DNA of 13,115 nucleotides from an uncultured Bacteroidales bacterium (GCA_937896105.1 CALBKR010000224.1:1-13115), one strand, 5' to 3'; shown: positions 1-6,888, counted from the stretch's first letter. Translations and numbers: made by a program. The notes: generated by a model not told the origin, from the sequence alone.

Positions 1-94
1 CCACAGTCTCATTGGGCAGCCAGGTACCGACTTCATCAAAGGCTTTCTGCCCGGCAAGCACCTCTTTCCAGCCTTGCTCAATCTTTACATCCAT
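1..94 (-). CDS. ung: Probable uracil-DNA glycosylase, N-terminal fragment cut by the window edge
   Basis: The reverse strand opens an ATG at 94 and stays open to base 1, giving 31 residues that begin [13 protein letters not shown]. This resembles the N-terminus of family 1 uracil-DNA glycosylases, which start with a short leader, a W-x-x-x-L segment and then a F-x2-[LV]-x2-[FW]-[LV]-x2-E pattern; here that second part reads [11 protein letters not shown]. The enzyme removes uracil from DNA as the first step of base excision repair, in the cytoplasm. The catalytic GQDPYHG motif would lie outside the window, so the call rests only on the N-terminal pattern. The ATG lies one base after the asnA stop codon, so the two are almost certainly cotranscribed with translational coupling. 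Confidence 0.6.
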   Translation of the reverse strand, partial: MDVKIEQGWKEVLAGQKAFDEVGTWLPNETV

Positions 95-95
95 A

Positions 96-1133
96 TTATA
101 TAAGAGGTATATTCATTGCTTTACATCTGCTACGCATCTCCTCGGGCCAGATGCTCGACTGTATCTCTCCTATGTGCGCCTTCTTCAGCAACAGCATACA
201 TAGGCGTGACTGCCCGATACCTCCACCTATGCTCAAAGGGAGGTCGCCGTTGAGCATACGACGATGGAAATAGAGCTCCTTGCGCTCTTCCTTGCCCGAC
301 TTCTCAAGCTGGCGCAGCAGTGCTTCGCGGTCAACGCGTATGCCCATAGATGATAGCTCCATAGCCTTACCAAGTACATCGCTCCATATCATCAGGTCTC
401 CGTTCAGACCGAAATAGCCATCCTCGTTGGGTGTGCTGTAGTCGTCATAGTCAGGCGCACGGTTGTCGTGCGGTATGCCGTCGCCAAGTTCGTTGCCAAT
501 GCCAATGATGAAAACGGCGCCGTGCTCCTTTGTAATAGCCTCCTCGCGCTCCTTGGGTGTCAGTTCCGGGTATTTGAGCCGCAACTCCTCGCTGTGTATG
601 AATGTAATCTCCTCGGGGAGCGACGGCTTTAGTTGCGGGTAGCTCTCGCTGAGGGCAAATTCAGTGTGCAGTATCGCCGAGTAGATATCACGCACAATCT
701 TGCGCAGGAACTCTACTGAGCGCTCCTCCTTGTCTATCACACGTTCCCAGTCCCACTGGTCGACATAAAGAGAGTGCAGGTTGTCAAGCTCCTCGTGTGC
801 GCGTATGGCGTTCATATCAGTGTATATGCCGAACCCATTTGCAATGTTATACTCGGCGAGTGTCACGCGTTTCCATTTTGCCAATGAGTGTACAACTTCA
901 GCGACTGCGCCGTTCATATCCTGAATGGGGAAATTCACTGCATTCTCGTAGCCGTTGAGGTCGTCGTTCAAACCAGTACCCTGCAATACAAAGAGGGGAG
1001 CTGTGACACGACGAAGACGCAGTGATGACGATAGGTTCAACTGGAATGTCTCCTTTATCTGCTTGATGGCAAGTTCTGTCTGCTTGAGGTCAAGCAGCGG
1101 AGTGTATTCCTGCGGTAATTGGTATAATTTCAT
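96..1133 (-). CDS. asnA: Aspartate-ammonia ligase (ammonia-dependent asparagine synthetase AsnA)
   Basis: AsnA makes asparagine from aspartate, ammonia and ATP through an aspartyl-AMP intermediate; it is a cytoplasmic enzyme with a class II aminoacyl-tRNA-synthetase-like fold. The 345-residue product is complete and close to the usual length of about 330-345. Signature blocks run in the family order: VHSLAKWKR (81-89), [10 protein letters not shown] (123-132), [15 protein letters not shown] (205-219), [11 protein letters not shown] (225-235), GLNGD (242-246), SSMGIRVD (261-268) and [14 protein letters not shown] (303-316). The ATG at 1133 gives the expected N-terminus and lies about 80 nt downstream of a predicted start site. 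The stop is one base before the probable ung start. No domain is missing and no key block is altered. Confidence 0.97.
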   Translation of the reverse strand: MKLYQLPQEYTPLLDLKQTELAIKQIKETFQLNLSSSLRLRRVTAPLFVLQGTGLNDDLNGYENAVNFPIQDMNGAVAEVVHSLAKWKRVTLAEYNIANGFGIYTDMNAIRAHEELDNLHSLYVDQWDWERVIDKEERSVEFLRKIVRDIYSAILHTEFALSESYPQLKPSLPEEITFIHSEELRLKYPELTPKEREEAITKEHGAVFIIGIGNELGDGIPHDNRAPDYDDYSTPNEDGYFGLNGDLMIWSDVLGKAMELSSMGIRVDREALLRQLEKSGKEERKELYFHRRMLNGDLPLSIGGGIGQSRLCMLLLKKAHIGEIQSSIWPEEMRSRCKAMNIPLI

Positions 1134-1220
1134 TGTTTAAGTTGACTTTTTGAGGCGGTTTTAGCCTGTTTTGCTGTTATTTTTTGAGCTTTGTCAAAGC
1201 TATTGCTTTACGATTTTGAG

Positions 1221-1254
1221 CAAAGATAGGTCTTTTATTTTAAAAATGCCAATA
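1221..1254 (-). promoter_or_regulatory. Bacteroidota-type promoter of asnA
   Basis: On the minus strand a -7 box TATCTTTG (1228-1221) matches TAnnTTTG exactly. A -33 element TTGG (1252-1249) lies 20 nt upstream. Transcription should start near 1214, leaving a leader of about 80 nt. That leader contains a small dyad at 1187-1201 (AGCTTTG-T-CAAAGCT) of unknown use. Confidence 0.75.
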
Positions 1255-1322
1255 TTTTTGTTATAAAGCATTGTGAATGCAATATTTTTCTCCAGTTCAG
1301 CGTATTTTTGGCAAATATGCAG

Positions 1323-1352
1323 TTGTTTCTTTGCATTTTATTGTTAACTTCG
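1323..1352 (+). promoter_or_regulatory. Candidate promoter of the tRNA-Arg gene
   Basis: TTG at 1323-1325 and TAACTTCG at 1345-1352 are separated by 19 nt. This fits the Bacteroidota spacing, with one mismatch (C for T) in the -7 box. Transcription would start about 20 nt before the mature tRNA 5' end. The mismatch makes this weaker than the other promoters in the window. Confidence 0.4.
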
Positions 1353-1378
1353 CAGTCGCAATCGAAAAGATAACCATC

Positions 1379-1452
1379 GGCCCTGTAGCTTAGCTGAATA
1401 GAGCATCAGATTCCGGTTCTGAAGGTCGTGGGTTTGAATCCCACCGGGGTCA
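1379..1452 (+). tRNA. tRNA-Arg (anticodon CCG)
   Basis: A full cloverleaf of 74 nt can be folded by eye. The acceptor stem is 1379-1385 with 1445-1451, all seven positions paired, two of them as G-U wobbles. The D arm is 1388-1391/1401-1404 and the anticodon stem 1406-1410/1418-1422, with loop TTCCGGT giving anticodon CCG (1413-1415) that reads CGG. The T arm is 1428-1432/1440-1444 and the discriminator is A1452. A20 and C35, known arginine identity bases in E. coli, are present. No CCA is encoded (the gene is followed by CGA), so the tail must be added enzymatically. The usual G19-C56 tertiary pair appears as A19 (1397) with T56 (1435); see findings. The gene is followed directly by a strong terminator. 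Confidence 0.95.
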
Positions 1453-1458
1453 CGAGAG

Positions 1459-1494
1459 GCGCACTTTGAAAAACAAAGTGCGCTTTGTTTTTTT
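1459..1494 (+). terminator. Rho-independent terminator of tRNA-Arg
   Basis: A perfect 10-bp stem (GCGCACTTTG at 1459-1468 with CAAAGTGCGC at 1474-1483) closes a 5-nt A loop. It is followed by TTTG and a run of seven T (1484-1494). It lies seven bases after the tRNA discriminator base, so the tRNA is probably a single-gene transcript. Confidence 0.93.
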
Positions 1495-1530
1495 AAGTAT
1501 ATCCGAGGAAAAGGTGGAATAGACTTTGTC

Positions 1531-1549
1531 AATCCCACCGGGGTCACGA
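1531..1549 (+). repeat. Second copy of the tRNA-Arg 3' end (direct repeat of 1437-1455)
   Basis: AATCCCACCGGGGTCACGA at 1531-1549 is identical to 1437-1455, which spans the T loop from A58, the 3' half of the T stem, the 3' acceptor strand, the discriminator and three flanking bases. The copies start 94 bp apart in the same orientation. The region upstream of the second copy does not form a tRNA. It may be an integration scar or the remains of a decayed tandem tRNA. No integrase is present nearby. Confidence 0.85.
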
Positions 1550-1558
1550 TACCAGTAG

Positions 1559-1608
1559 ACTGATAAAACATCAATGGCGGCATATGCCGCCATTGATGTT
1601 TTATCAGT
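1559..1608 (-). terminator. Perfect 50-bp palindrome at the 3' end of the glycosyltransferase gene, likely terminator
   Basis: Bases 1559-1583 are the exact reverse complement of 1584-1608, centred on CATATG. The core is GC-rich (CAATGGCGGCA) and is flanked outward by AAAACA and TGTTTT, so an inner hairpin followed by TTTT can form on either strand. The arm overlaps the TGA stop (1606-1604) of the minus-strand glycosyltransferase gene. It probably ends the proS-glycosyltransferase transcript and also shields it from plus-strand transcription that reads past the tRNA. The T tract is short for a classic terminator. Confidence 0.75.
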
Positions 1609-2368
1609 TTCTGTTCCTGATATCCTTCTCCATCATCTTTGTCACTATGAATACCTGATATACAGCATCCATATATGCTCTTATCAAACCTCGCTTGCCT
1701 TGCCATATTCCGCCCATAATGAAGTATGTGCGGAAAAAGCGCCACGTAGGACGATAAAGTAGTGCCCAAGTACCATATTTCTTGTGAGCTTTCCTGACAA
1801 CCTCATTGTCGCTGTATATGTTGGCCTTGCTGATGAATTGTGGTATCGTTTCGTCGGCAAGGTGCATCATCCTGTATTTGGGCGGAACTCTCTCTACTGT
1901 TCCGTCAATGTGAGGGACGGAGTGGATGGTGTGGGGCCAATCAACCTTGTCGCGTTTCATAAACCTCAACTGGTAATCGTGTGCTGACCTTTCTTTGTCA
2001 TATTTTCCCAGGTACATATTCTGTCTCGGAATGAACATACCGGTGGGGCAGTCGGGCTGCTCAATCCTTTCGTAAAGGTATTTACGCAGTTCCGGCGTGA
2101 TAATCTCGTCAGCATCGACAAGTACCCATTCGTGGGTGGCTTGTTGGATGGCGAAGTTACGGGCTGGCTCGACAATGGTGATGTTTCCTTTGGGAAATGT
2201 TACAACCTTGCATCCGTATCTTCTTGCAATGTCCAGAGTGCTGTCGGTGCTTTCCATATCACATATTACAATTTCGTCGAAGCTCTTGACCGCCTCAAGC
2301 ACGTTGGCAAGATGCTTTTCGGCATTGTATGTGTTGATTACAACAGATATCTTGTTTGTAGTCTCCAT
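1604..2368 (-). CDS. Family 2 glycosyltransferase, WaaE/KdtX-like (beta-1,4-glucosyltransferase type)
   Basis: The 254-residue protein is a cytoplasmic GT-A-fold transferase with no signal peptide or clear membrane segment. It starts with the GT2 nucleotide-binding strand ISVVINTYNAEKHL (7-20), has CDMESTDSTLDIA (36-48), and carries the metal-binding DxD in VLVDADEI (82-89, D85/D87). A later block DYQLRFMKR (131-139) is typical of the WaaE/KdtX subgroup, which adds glucose to the lipopolysaccharide inner core; the exact donor and acceptor here cannot be read from the sequence. It starts 39 bp after the proS stop on the same strand with no promoter or terminator seen between, so it is probably cotranscribed with proS. 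Its stop codon is inside the palindrome at 1559-1608. Confidence 0.88.
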   Translation of the reverse strand: METTNKISVVINTYNAEKHLANVLEAVKSFDEIVICDMESTDSTLDIARRYGCKVVTFPKGNITIVEPARNFAIQQATHEWVLVDADEIITPELRKYLYERIEQPDCPTGMFIPRQNMYLGKYDKERSAHDYQLRFMKRDKVDWPHTIHSVPHIDGTVERVPPKYRMMHLADETIPQFISKANIYSDNEVVRKAHKKYGTWALLYRPTWRFFRTYFIMGGIWQGKRGLIRAYMDAVYQVFIVTKMMEKDIRNRN

Positions 2369-2407
2369 CCTTCGCTCTTTTAGGTCGTTTTGTTGTAGAA
2401 AGGCTTT

Positions 2408-3886
2408 TTAGTAAGCCCTTGCAAAAAGCACACGGCGTGCCGATGGCTTACCGGTGACCATACAGGTTCCCGGTGTTTCGTCCCAGCCGAGCGGAATGCA
2501 ACGTATGGTTGCCTTTGTCTCGTTCTTTATGAGTTCCTCGGTTTCAGGCGTGCCGTCCCAATGTGCAAGTATGAATCCGCCCTTCTCGATTTCGGTCTTG
2601 AACTCCTCGTATGTGTCGACTGTTCGTGTGTTTGCCTCACGCATCTCAAGAGCCTTGCGGTGCAGGTTGGCCTGGATATCATCGAGCAGTTCCTTTACAT
2701 ATGCTGTAATGCCTTCGATAGAGCGTGTCTCCTTCTCAAGAGTATCGCGGCGCATAACCTCTATTGTGCCGTTCTCGATATCTCGTGCTCCAAGTACAAG
2801 ACGCACAGGCACACCTTTGAGCTCGTACTCGGCGAACTTGAAGCCAGGGCGTTTGTTGTCGGCATCATCGAATTTCACGGTGATACCCATCTTCTTAAGC
2901 TCTGCAATCATCGGGTCTGTTGTCTCTTTTATCTTTGCCAACTGCTCCTCGTTCTTGCAGATAGGAATAATTACAACCTGGATAGGTGCCAATGCCGGTG
3001 GGAGTACGAGGCCGTTGTCATCTGAGTGGGTCATTATGAGAGCACCCATAAGGCGTGTCGATACGCCCCAAGATGTCGCCCAAACATACTCGAGGTTGTT
3101 ATTTTTGTCTACGAACTGTACGTTGAATGCCTTTGCGAAATTCTGTCCGAGGAAATGTGATGTACCGCACTGCAATGCCTTGCCGTCCTGCATCAAGCCT
3201 TCGATAGTGTATGTATCGAGTGCACCGGCGAAACGCTCGTTGGCCGATTTTACACCCATAACCACAGGAAGTGCCATATAGTTGTTTGCAAAATCGTTGT
3301 ATACGTGGAGCATTGTCTGTGCCTCCTTCTCGGCCTCTTCGCGTGTGGCGTGAGCCGTGTGTCCCTCCTGCCACAGGAACTCGGCTGTACGCAGGAACAG
3401 ACGGGTACGCATCTCCCAACGCATTACGTTTGCCCACTGGTTTACCATAATGGGCAGGTCGCGGTAGGACTGTATCCAGTTCTTGTATGTACTCCAGATG
3501 ATGGTCTCCGATGTGGGGCGTATAATCATCTCCTCCTCAAGCTTTGCTGCAGGGTCTACTACAACTCCGCTGCCATCCTCGGCATTCTTCAAGCGGTAGT
3601 GTGTCACCACGGCACACTCCTTGGCGAAGCCCTCAACGTGCTCGGCCTCGCGGCTGAGATAAGATTTCGGTATCAGCAAAGGGAAATAGGCGTTCACGTG
3701 TCCGGTCTCCTTGAACATATCGTCGAGCGTGCGCTGTATCTTCTCCCAAATGGCGTAGCCGTAGGGCTTTATCACCATACATCCTCTTACCGGCGACTGC
3801 TCGGCAAGGTCTGCCTTAATCACCAGGTCGTTGTACCACTGCGAATAACTTTCACTGCGTTTTGTCAAATCTTTTAATTCGGCCAT
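2408..3886 (-). CDS. proS: Proline-tRNA ligase (archaeal/eukaryotic-like type 3 ProRS)
   Basis: ProRS charges tRNA-Pro with proline in the cytoplasm. The 492-residue product lacks the large editing insertion of E. coli ProRS and ends in FARAY, both features of the type 3 enzyme. Visible parts are the class II core from about residue 15, the RPTSE block (123-127), motif 2 with [20 protein letters not shown] (156-175), the motif 3 region [20 protein letters not shown] (273-292), an anticodon-binding domain (about 303-400) and a C-terminal domain (about 405-492). The frame is open up to an ATG at 4066, but [10 protein letters not shown] at 3886 is the homologous N-terminus, and the predicted promoter at 3921-3955 lies inside the extended version, so 3886 is chosen. 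In the C-terminal domain only C463 and C475 lie where type 3 enzymes usually carry a Cys-based zinc site. Confidence 0.97.
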   Translation of the reverse strand: MAELKDLTKRSESYSQWYNDLVIKADLAEQSPVRGCMVIKPYGYAIWEKIQRTLDDMFKETGHVNAYFPLLIPKSYLSREAEHVEGFAKECAVVTHYRLKNAEDGSGVVVDPAAKLEEEMIIRPTSETIIWSTYKNWIQSYRDLPIMVNQWANVMRWEMRTRLFLRTAEFLWQEGHTAHATREEAEKEAQTMLHVYNDFANNYMALPVVMGVKSANERFAGALDTYTIEGLMQDGKALQCGTSHFLGQNFAKAFNVQFVDKNNNLEYVWATSWGVSTRLMGALIMTHSDDNGLVLPPALAPIQVVIIPICKNEEQLAKIKETTDPMIAELKKMGITVKFDDADNKRPGFKFAEYELKGVPVRLVLGARDIENGTIEVMRRDTLEKETRSIEGITAYVKELLDDIQANLHRKALEMREANTRTVDTYEEFKTEIEKGGFILAHWDGTPETEELIKNETKATIRCIPLGWDETPGTCMVTGKPSARRVLFARAY

Positions 3887-3920
3887 ATCGTAATACTTTT
3901 TTATGTCTTTATAATATCTG

Positions 3921-3955
3921 CAAAAGTATAAAAATATATTAACATAAAGGCAAAA
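3921..3955 (-). promoter_or_regulatory. Promoter of proS (and the downstream glycosyltransferase)
   Basis: The minus strand reads TACTTTTG at 3928-3921, an exact TAnnTTTG -7 box. A TTG (3953-3951) lies 22 nt upstream, slightly longer than the usual 19-21. Transcription would start near 3914, 28 nt before the proS ATG. The 191-bp gap to the divergent lipoprotein gene also holds that gene's promoter. Confidence 0.6.
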
Positions 3956-4013
3956 ATGAATGTGTTGTTTTTGTTTTATGCTCATTTTGTATTCAATTAA
4001 GAAGCAGCCTGTT

Positions 4014-4043
4014 TTTGTGTAACGATATTTTTGATTACCTTTG
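4014..4043 (+). promoter_or_regulatory. Promoter of the OmpA-family lipoprotein gene
   Basis: TTTG at 4014-4017 and an exact TAnnTTTG box, TACCTTTG, at 4036-4043 are 18 nt apart. Transcription should start near 4050, giving a leader of about 28 nt before the ATG at 4078. Confidence 0.7.
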
Positions 4044-4077
4044 CAATGGTTAACCAAAGAAAACAAATCTTACTTAT

Positions 4078-4785
4078 ATGAAACTCGTAAAAACAGTCAG
4101 CGTAGTGCTTTGTTCTGCGCTTCTTCTCTCAAGTTGTGGTACTTGGAGCAATTTGGCCAAGGGTAGTGTTATTGGTGGTGCAAGCGGCGCGGCCGGTGGT
4201 GCATTGTTGGGTGTCCTTATCGGCAAGTTCACCGGCAACATGGGTACCGGTGCTGCAATAGGTGCGGCTGTGGGTACTGCAGTAGGTGCAGGAACCGGTG
4301 CTCTCATCGGCAAGAGAATGGATAATGCTGCCGAGGCTGCAGCCCAGGTTGAGAATGCAACCGTGCAGACAATTACCGATGCCAATAATCTCACCGCCGT
4401 AAAGGTAACATTCGATTCAGGAGTGCTCTTTGCTACAAACAAGTATGTGCTGAATCAGGTGGCGAAGGATAATCTTACAGAGTTCGCAAAGGTGCTTGTG
4501 GAGTATAGCGATGCCGATGTCGTGATATATGGTCACACCGATTCGACGGGTACCGATGCCATCAACAACCCTCTCTCTGTGAAACGTGCAAGGTCTGTTG
4601 CCGATTTTCTCCTGTTGAACGGTGTATCTGAAAGCCAGATAACAAGTGTGGAAGGTTTCGGCTCGAAATCACCTGTTGCCGACAACTCTACAGTAGAGGG
4701 CCGCGCCGAGAACCGTAGGGTTGAAATATATATGTATGCAAGTGCAGAGATGATTGAAGCTGCCAATAACGGCACTTTGAAGTAA
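4078..4785 (+). CDS. OmpA-family lipoprotein with glycine-zipper segment
   Basis: The 235-residue product has a lipoprotein signal peptide ending in LLLSSC, with C20 as the acylated residue. Next is a Gly/Ala-rich glycine-zipper stretch (about 29-79, many GxxxG steps), likely to pack into or against a membrane. A C-terminal OmpA-like peptidoglycan-binding domain covers about 106-220. The domain keeps the key Asp in GHTD (D155) and the Arg in LSVKRA (R170), which bind diaminopimelate in studied OmpA domains, and ends with the common ENRRVEI block. It is inferred to sit in the outer membrane and hold it to peptidoglycan, like YiaD-type proteins. There is no acidic stretch right after C20 of the kind that marks surface-exposed Bacteroidota lipoproteins, which fits a periplasm-facing protein. 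It has its own promoter and terminator. Confidence 0.93.
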   Translation: MKLVKTVSVVLCSALLLSSCGTWSNLAKGSVIGGASGAAGGALLGVLIGKFTGNMGTGAAIGAAVGTAVGAGTGALIGKRMDNAAEAAAQVENATVQTITDANNLTAVKVTFDSGVLFATNKYVLNQVAKDNLTEFAKVLVEYSDADVVIYGHTDSTGTDAINNPLSVKRARSVADFLLLNGVSESQITSVEGFGSKSPVADNSTVEGRAENRRVEIYMYASAEMIEAANNGTLK

Positions 4786-4802
4786 GTTGCAAATAGGTAT
4801 AC

Positions 4803-4833
4803 GGCAGGCTCCTCGTCGGGAGCCTGTCTTTTT
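4803..4833 (+). terminator. Rho-independent terminator of the OmpA-family lipoprotein gene
   Basis: The stem CAGGCTCC (4805-4812) pairs with GGAGCCTG (4819-4826) around a 6-nt loop and can be extended by G-T and G-C pairs. It is followed by five T (4829-4833). It lies 17 bp after the stop codon. Confidence 0.92.
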
Positions 4834-4900
4834 GTATATAATCTGTACCTTTTTATGGCTGTATCCGGTTTCATTTTCCATTGGTAGGTCGTAGCATTAG

Positions 4901-4927
4901 TTTGTTCGAAAAAAAAATGTAAATTTG
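4901..4927 (+). promoter_or_regulatory. Promoter of the acyltransferase gene
   Basis: TAAATTTG at 4920-4927 is an exact -7 box. The best upstream element is TTTG at 4901-4904, but the spacer is only 15 nt; TTAG at 4897-4900 would give 19 nt with a poorer match. The predicted leader is about 50 nt. Confidence 0.5.
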
Positions 4928-4985
4928 CACTCCGTAAGAAACTGTTTAAAATTATTGTCCAAATAGGGATTTGTAAGTTCTGCCA

Positions 4986-5942
4986 ATGAAAAAGATTCTT
5001 TATTACATAGCCGTGTCTGTGCTCTTTGTCTTGAACAAGTTGCCGTTCTGTGTGCTATATCTTATATCGGATTTCATCTATTTCCTGGTCTACTATCTGG
5101 TGCGTTACCGCCGTAGAATAGTACGCGACAACCTTGTCAAGTCGTTCCCGGAAAAGAGCATAAAGGAGATAAAGAAGATAGAGAAGAAATTCTACTCCTC
5201 GTTGTGCGACTATTTTGTCGAGACCATAAAATTCTATGGAATGAGCGAGAAGCAGATACGCAAAAGAATGGTCTTTAATGGTGTAGAGGAGGCGCAGAAG
5301 GTGCTGGATCAGGGGCGTTCCTGCGTGTTTTATATGGGGCACTTCTTTAACTGGGAATATGTTACATCGCTATCTTTGTATTTTAATCTGGACGATGTAG
5401 TAGTAGGTGACATATATCATCCGCTTGAAAACAGGTATTTCGATGCCCTGATGAAGAAGATGCGTGACCAGTATGGCGCCGAGTCGATAACAATGGCCAA
5501 TACGCTCCGCCGTATAATGCAGATTACAAAAGAGAAAAAGAAATATCTGATAGGCTTCATAGCCGACCAGGTACCGACCTGGGAGTCTATAAACCATTGG
5601 GTTGATTTCCTGCACCGCGACACTCCCGTCTTCACAGGCACCGAAAAGATAGCCCGTAGAACTCACGCTGCACTCTTCTTTATGAAGGTGAAACGGGTGA
5701 AGCGTGGTCACTATGTGGCAGATGTGGAGATGTTCTCCGAGGACGCATCACTGATGGAAGAGTTTGAACCCACAAACAGGTATTACGAACTTCTTGAACA
5801 GGAAATAAAGGAAAATCCCGAACTGTGGTTGTGGACCCACAATCGTTGGAAACGTACACGCGCAGGGTACGAGGAGCGTGAAAGACGTCGTATCGAGGAC
5901 CGTAAACGCCTGGTTGAGAGAAGCAGACAACAGCAGCAGTGA
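4986..5942 (+). CDS. LpxL/HtrB-like lipid A (lysophospholipid) acyltransferase
   Basis: The 318-residue protein belongs to the LpxL/LpxM acyltransferase family, inner-membrane enzymes that add a secondary acyl chain to the lipid A precursor from acyl carrier protein. A hydrophobic N-terminal anchor covers about 4-40. The catalytic HX4E motif is GHFFNWE (118-124, H119 and E124). Downstream are the family's IADQVP (192-197) and WLWTHNRWK (281-289) blocks. The last 25 or so residues form a highly charged Arg/Glu tail ending in four Gln, probably helical. The length matches the family. It stands alone, bounded upstream by the lipoprotein terminator and downstream by a convergent gene whose stop is only 11 bp away. 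The chain length and position it transfers cannot be read from the sequence. Confidence 0.92.
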   Translation: MKKILYYIAVSVLFVLNKLPFCVLYLISDFIYFLVYYLVRYRRRIVRDNLVKSFPEKSIKEIKKIEKKFYSSLCDYFVETIKFYGMSEKQIRKRMVFNGVEEAQKVLDQGRSCVFYMGHFFNWEYVTSLSLYFNLDDVVVGDIYHPLENRYFDALMKKMRDQYGAESITMANTLRRIMQITKEKKKYLIGFIADQVPTWESINHWVDFLHRDTPVFTGTEKIARRTHAALFFMKVKRVKRGHYVADVEMFSEDASLMEEFEPTNRYYELLEQEIKENPELWLWTHNRWKRTRAGYEERERRRIEDRKRLVERSRQQQQ

Positions 5943-5953
5943 TGCCGTCACAG

Positions 5954-6796
5954 TCAAAATACAGCCCTGAAGACTCTTATTCCTGTGTGTCTCTTCCTGT
6001 TTTTTAGGTAATCGTAAAGCGGCCTGCTCTCTTTTATTACCATCCCCTTTTCGCTTGATGCGTGCAGGAGGCACAGTTCGCCGTTGTTGTAGTACGCGAA
6101 ACCGATATGCGTTACATCAAGTCCTTTTATTGATGTGGTAATGGCGATGATATCGCCCTCTCTTATGTCGAACGTACTGCAGTTGCTGAGTCTCTCTTTA
6201 GGTATGTAGCAGGTATTGTCCATATTGGATATCTTCTCGTGATTTGCGATTTCATTTATCAGGCGCGGGTGTTCAACAAGCAACGGATAGCTGTCTGGGT
6301 GGGTGCTCATATAGTCCAGGGTGCCGCCTTGTCTCTCGTTGCTCATCAATGCGGTGATTTCTTGCACAATTCCACTCTTGGCACCATCTGTTATCCACCA
6401 GCTTATGTAGTGCAAACGGCTTGCATATCCACAGTTCTTCCCGTTTCGGTATCGGATTCTTTCAAGGTTCCGGCAGACTGAACTGAAATCGGTATCCCCA
6501 TTCCTTGCACTCACTGCAATGGCCACAACCAGCTCCACAAAGGTGGTGCAGTCGAGTCTGCTGCAGCTAATTGTCAACGGCTCGTCAATACCCTGTTCCA
6601 ATGTCCCCGACACATACTTCTCACCTACAAATGCATTGGCAATTTCAGTCAGCAGTTCCGCTGTCGGCTTGTTGTCGGCAAGGCCGTGCAGCATTGATTC
6701 TATCCTTATGCTATCTTCTTTTTCAAATATTACACCCTGAGCAATTGCAATGTAAGGAAATATGCTTGTTATTATGATTGCAAAAAGTTTTTTCAT
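5954..6796 (-). CDS. Secreted DUF1460 protein (N-acetylmuramoyl-L-alanine amidase-like, NlpC/P60-related fold)
   Basis: The 280-residue protein has a signal peptide (about 1-19, MKKLFAIIITSIFPYIAIA then Q), so it is exported. The DUF1460 signature is clear: LDCTTFVE (81-88) carries the presumed nucleophile C83, and DVTHIGFAY (227-235) supplies the presumed catalytic H230, followed by LLHASS (243-248). This arrangement is that of NlpC/P60-type cysteine peptidases, which cut peptide bonds in peptidoglycan or its fragments; the substrate of this protein is not evident. The family is common in Bacteroidales. The gene converges with the acyltransferase gene and diverges from the DUF5103 gene across 92 bp. 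Confidence 0.88.
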   Translation of the reverse strand: MKKLFAIIITSIFPYIAIAQGVIFEKEDSIRIESMLHGLADNKPTAELLTEIANAFVGEKYVSGTLEQGIDEPLTISCSRLDCTTFVELVVAIAVSARNGDTDFSSVCRNLERIRYRNGKNCGYASRLHYISWWITDGAKSGIVQEITALMSNERQGGTLDYMSTHPDSYPLLVEHPRLINEIANHEKISNMDNTCYIPKERLSNCSTFDIREGDIIAITTSIKGLDVTHIGFAYYNNGELCLLHASSEKGMVIKESRPLYDYLKNRKRHTGIRVFRAVF

Positions 6797-6888
6797 CCTG
6801 TTGCGTAATGTTATGAGTCATAAATTATGTAAATATACGAAAATATTGTTTTTAAATGCTTATCTTCGCTTTGCAAAATTAGCACGAT
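6797..6888. promoter_or_regulatory. Divergent intergenic region between the DUF1460 and DUF5103 genes
   Basis: This 92-bp AT-rich gap must hold both promoters unless the genes are read from outside. Weak -7-like boxes are TATCTTCG on the plus strand (6861-6868) and TATTTTCG on the minus strand (6845-6838). Each has one mismatch to TAnnTTTG and neither has a well-spaced TTG element, so the exact start sites are uncertain. Confidence 0.3.

Noticed and set aside
1134..1220. Riboswitch or attenuator in the asnA leader
   Set aside because: The 80-nt leader has only one 7-bp dyad and a 4-bp stem, no T-box or known aptamer pattern and no leader peptide or terminator.
1437..1549. An active integrated element between the two tRNA 3' end copies
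   Set aside because: The interval holds only the tRNA terminator and a few dozen bases, with no integrase or cargo, so at most it is a scar.
1559..1608. An insertion-sequence end or miniature transposon
   Set aside because: There is no target-site duplication, no second copy in the window and no transposase; position at a gene end fits a terminator better.
1344..1769. Minus-strand open frame of 141 codons across the tRNA region
   Set aside because: Its DPGGIQTHDLQNRNLMLYSAKLQG stretch is just the antisense translation of the tRNA-Arg gene, a common false gene. It also crosses the terminator and palindrome and overlaps the real glycosyltransferase gene.
2454..3281. Plus-strand open frame of 275 codons inside proS
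   Set aside because: It is antisense to a complete, conserved proS and has a Ser-rich, low-complexity composition with no recognisable domain or promoter.
3887..4066. Sixty-codon N-terminal extension of proS up to an ATG at 4066
   Set aside because: The extension is AT-rich and unlike ProRS, overlaps the proS promoter and the divergent lipoprotein promoter, and the homologous start is at 3886.
4074..4442. Minus-strand 122-codon frame rich in Ala and Pro
   Set aside because: It is the antisense shadow of the glycine-zipper region; GGT/GGC codons read backwards give Thr, Ala and Pro.
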